Below are positions 29,353 through 32,160 of a DNA stretch of 32,160 nucleotides, piece by piece. The DNA is from Penium margaritaceum. Lineage: Eukaryota; Streptophyta; Zygnematophyceae; Desmidiales; Peniaceae. Below the pieces are notes generated by a model. The model worked only from the letters and a program-made list of their open reading frames with translations. It was not told where the DNA came from and ran no database searches. Position 1 is the stretch's first letter, and every line of letters begins with the position of its first letter. A program made the position numbers and the translations under genes. The stretch spans positions 37,614 through 69,773 of the forward strand of contig SZWC01014999.1 in NCBI GenBank assembly GCA_023375785.1, in the 5' to 3' direction.

Positions 29353-30189
29353 GTACGTGTGTGTCCGCAGGGGAAAAGGATGTGAGCTTGTGTGTCTCCC
29401 CTTGCATGCAAGCGTGCATGTGTGATGCCTTTAGTGATGCTCGTGCTTTTACGTACAAGCCTGTGTCATTGCATGCATGCCAGCATGTGCACCTGTATGT
29501 GTGCGTGCCTTCATGCGTGCATGTGTCTGTTCATGTGTGCATGCATACATGCCTGGATATGTACGTGTGTACGTGCATGCATACATGATGGTGCATGCAT
29601 GCGTGTAACTCTTTCACATGTCCTGCATGGCCGTCAGTACAAGTTGAACGTGCAGCGTCATGCAATCTGCCGGCGGTGAAGCTCCTCACAATGTCCACGC
29701 TCGGGCAATCTCCCTGCATGGTGGTTTGAACAGCGGCAGCTGGTGCTGTGCATCCATATGTTGCGACCCATTTCCACATTGTCCAGGGACTGCGAATGGC
29801 TAGGCACCTTGCAAGTAGAACAGTTCAATATCCTCCCATCAATCGCTCTTCATTCATAAGCGGTCACTTCACTTTCACTTCACTCTTCCTTAGTACTTCG
29901 TCCAAGATGAAGACGTTGGCCGAGGTTGCCCAAACGCTCAAGAAGTTCTGTGAGCCTTAACCTATGGAGAAAAGGTACATGGCGCCTGTGAGAAACGTTT
30001 GGCTGCGGCATTGACCGCATCTGCCAGCACTTTGGCAGTGGCGGGAAGGATGTCCGGATTCGTGCATGGCCTCCGCCGGGTGACCATGATGTCCTACAGC
30101 TTGCGTACGTCGACCATCCATCCACATTCGCTCTGTATGCGGATGCCCTCAACCAAGGCGAGGAGCCACTCATGAGGTGGAGCCGCTAA
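29353..30189. other. No gene certain; GCATGC-rich tract at 29395-29610
   Basis: 29395-29610 is full of tgcatg, gtgtgc and catgcatgc steps (alternating purine-pyrimidine) and codes on several frames at once by composition. Around 29990-30180 the frame RICQHFGSGGKDVRI may be a piece of a BED-like finger upstream of the hAT relic, but this is weak. Confidence 0.45.
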
Positions 30190-31806
30190 TCTGGTGAACT
30201 GGCGGACACTTCAGCAGTGGTACTATTTGTCCCCATGCTCCAGGACCCCACGGATCCCACACAATTCTGCCGCTAGCACTTCATTGCAGCCAGCACCGGA
30301 CTCCCTCGTTACACCAACATTGGTACCTCTCAACCTCCAGAACCTCGCTCAGTCTGACCTTGCACCGCATGTTGAAGACATGCACAACCTTAGGACCAAA
30401 AAACTCAAGCTCATCTGCCCGCACAGCATTCACCCTCTCTCGCTTGCTATGACGCCATGCTGGACATCCGATTTTTTCTCCTTGGCAGAAAATGCCTTTT
30501 GGGAAACCTCCTGCCGCGTTTGGAAGCTGAGCTGGATGCAGCACAGGAGCCATTGAGGTACATACGGCACAACAATCCTTGTCGATGGGTGGGCAGACAT
30601 CCATGACCGTCCCAATCGAACATGCGATTGCATGCAACATCTTTGGCTCTTATCACCTCTTCTCCCACACCGCATGCAGATACCGCTGCAATGCATAGCA
30701 TCTGGGCAAGATAACCAATGAATCCATCATCCATGTGGGGTGTTGACAACTGTGTTGGCGTCATCTTTGGTAACTCAAAAGTCAACATGGCAGCAATGAG
30801 GGGGCCAGAGACAAGGTACCCACACATTGTCTGGGGATGTGCCACCCATGCCGTGGATCTGGTCCTGAAGGACGTGGAAAGAACATTAGTGGGGTGATAG
30901 AATCATCCGTGAAGCAGAGTAGATGTCATTCTCTTGCAACAACAAGTGGGCCCGCTCATGGATCCTCATGGAGTCCAGGAAGGTGGCTCTTAGTTGGGCA
31001 TCTACATGGTTTGCCACCCACGTTCTGTCATGGAATTCTCCTCCTTCTCCAAAGCCACCTTGAGTACATCGTCTCCTGTTATGCATGGTAAACTTGACCG
31101 GCCCCCGTGTAGAGGACCCACTGCCGCAACAGGGAGGAGGTGAAGGAGCTTTGCTCCACGGATGTTTGGACAGGGCTGAAGGTGTGTGTGCCCCTGTGCA
31201 CCCCTGTCCTCTCTCCTTTGTGTGTGGTGGACCGAATGAGTTGAAATAAATCACTAGGTGCTCCTGAATGCAATGGTGTAATTCAAGGCTCTGCATGAGA
31301 ACAAGACGTTTGCGCTTGAACACCTGGAGGTCCGTTGGGAGGAGCAGGTACACTGCCCCCTGTACGGAGTAGTTTGCCGCTGCAATCCACTCAACTTCAG
31401 CTCGAACCTGCCCGACAACGACACTGCCTGCTGTGCATGGGAAGCAGCACTGCACAAGCCCATCCCTGGCGCTCTGCGGCATAGATCACTGGAGGATGAG
31501 TCAAACTGCTTTGAAAAGGGGAAGGTCCCTAGGAACAACGGAGCACATGATGACTGTCATGCGCAAGGACTGCAAGGACATGCTCCAGCGGCAGCTTTCT
31601 TCTGGTTGAAGAAGCACCTCATGGGGCTTCTGGTGCTCGGTGACATCACCATGATTCTGCACACACAATCACGCTTTACCACTGACACTCAGCGCTCCTT
31701 TGGCAAGCACTCCCTAACCCACACAGTGCAACCTAAATGGCTGCACACACACGTCATGGAGAAGCGCATAAAGGTCATGCAGAAGTGGAGCATGGAGCAA
31801 CGCTAA
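30190..31806 (+). pseudogene. hAT-type transposase relic (DUF659 region)
   Basis: In one plus-strand frame TILVDGWADIHDRPN is at about 30572-30616, the DGW-S/T-D segment of DUF659 in plant hAT transposases. In another frame GVDNCVGVIFGNSKVNMAAM (about 30739) and RYPHIVWGCATHAVDLVLKD (about 30820-30880) match the following D-N-x-x-N-M and PHI-x-W-x-x-C-x-x-H-x-x-D/N-L stretch. Frame changes and stops lie between and after them, so this is a dead copy. Sequence after 30900, including an open frame at 31606-31806, shows no recognised motif. Its end is uncertain, and no hAT dimerisation motif was seen. Confidence 0.72.
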
Positions 31807-32040
31807 AAACAGAGCGCAAGAGACAGGGAGCTCATCACTGATGACGATTGCTCCATGGAAGTTCATGTTTTAGGGGACAGGCCGCCTGCTGACACTGGCA
31901 AAGAGGCGGCCGCTGCCGTTCTCCCTGATGCACACCGCCATTGCATACGTGCATGCACTACAGAGGATCTGGACTGTAGTTATATCCTGCTGGTGCTGTC
32001 CTTGTCATGCACCAGTCCTTGAAAGTAGAAGCGAATTTGT
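31807..32040. other. No gene recognised
   Basis: Mixed sequence between the transposase relic and the microsatellite. Confidence 0.4.
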
Positions 32041-32043
32041 TGA

Positions 32044-32048
<5 letters not shown>

Positions 32049-32083
<35 letters not shown>

Positions 32084-32160
32084 TCTCTCTCCCTCTCTCT
32101 CTCTCTCTCCCCCTCTTTCTCTCTATATCTCTCTCCTTCTCTCTCTCTCTCTCTCTCTCT
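32049..32160 (+). repeat. CT microsatellite running off the window
   Basis: (CT)n with small interruptions (cc, tt, tata) continues to the last base. Its real length is unknown. Confidence 0.97.

Noticed and set aside
30886..31482. 198-codon minus-strand ORF
   Set aside because: No motif, and it overlaps the hAT relic whose diagnostic motifs are on the plus strand; likely a chance frame.

Overview
This window is eukaryotic nuclear DNA, most likely from the green plant lineage. The signs are spliced leucine-rich-repeat (LRR) exons of the plant extracellular type with phase-2 introns, a chromodomain Ty3/gypsy element with an initiator-Met-tRNA-like primer site, a PIF/Harbinger unit with a Myb-like partner gene, and a hAT/DUF659 relic. 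The loose, transposon-rich layout and long introns would suit a charophyte alga such as Chara, but that is a guess from style and was not tested. No bacterial-type genes, tRNA, rRNA or CRISPR are visible. There is one 758-base N gap (21292-22049) and a single N at 25806.

Layout. 1-~1985 holds the 5' part of an LRR protein gene on the minus strand: signal-peptide exon at 1638-1830, then a long intron leaving the window at position 1. The same segment occurs in inverted orientation at ~20028-25391, where it begins a second LRR gene on the plus strand (exons at 23822-24014, 25385-25508, 27092-27172, 28929-29000, 29287-29352). The two genes form a head-to-head pair whose shared upstream spacer (about 18 kb) is filled with mobile DNA: a truncated minus-strand Ty3/gypsy element (~2990-7030) with an upstream block of consecutive hairpins (7371-7740); a full-length but decayed minus-strand Ty3/gypsy chromovirus with both LTRs (8723-14820); and a PIF/Harbinger element (~15788-19357) with a broken transposase and an intact 450-residue Myb-like gene. 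A LINE (20106-23754) sits directly in the upstream region of the right LRR gene. Removing it rejoins sequence that matches the left copy, so it probably landed after the duplication or in only one copy.

27200-30000 is intron or degraded gene sequence with a GCATGC-rich stretch. ~30190-31806 is a hAT/DUF659 transposase relic on the plus strand. The window ends in a CT microsatellite.

The only probable host genes are the two LRR genes. Every other coding signal belongs to a transposable element, and only the Myb-like ORF is uninterrupted along its whole length. The most unusual features are the inverted LRR gene pair, the run of unrelated near-perfect hairpins at 7371-7740, and similar isolated hairpins elsewhere in the window.
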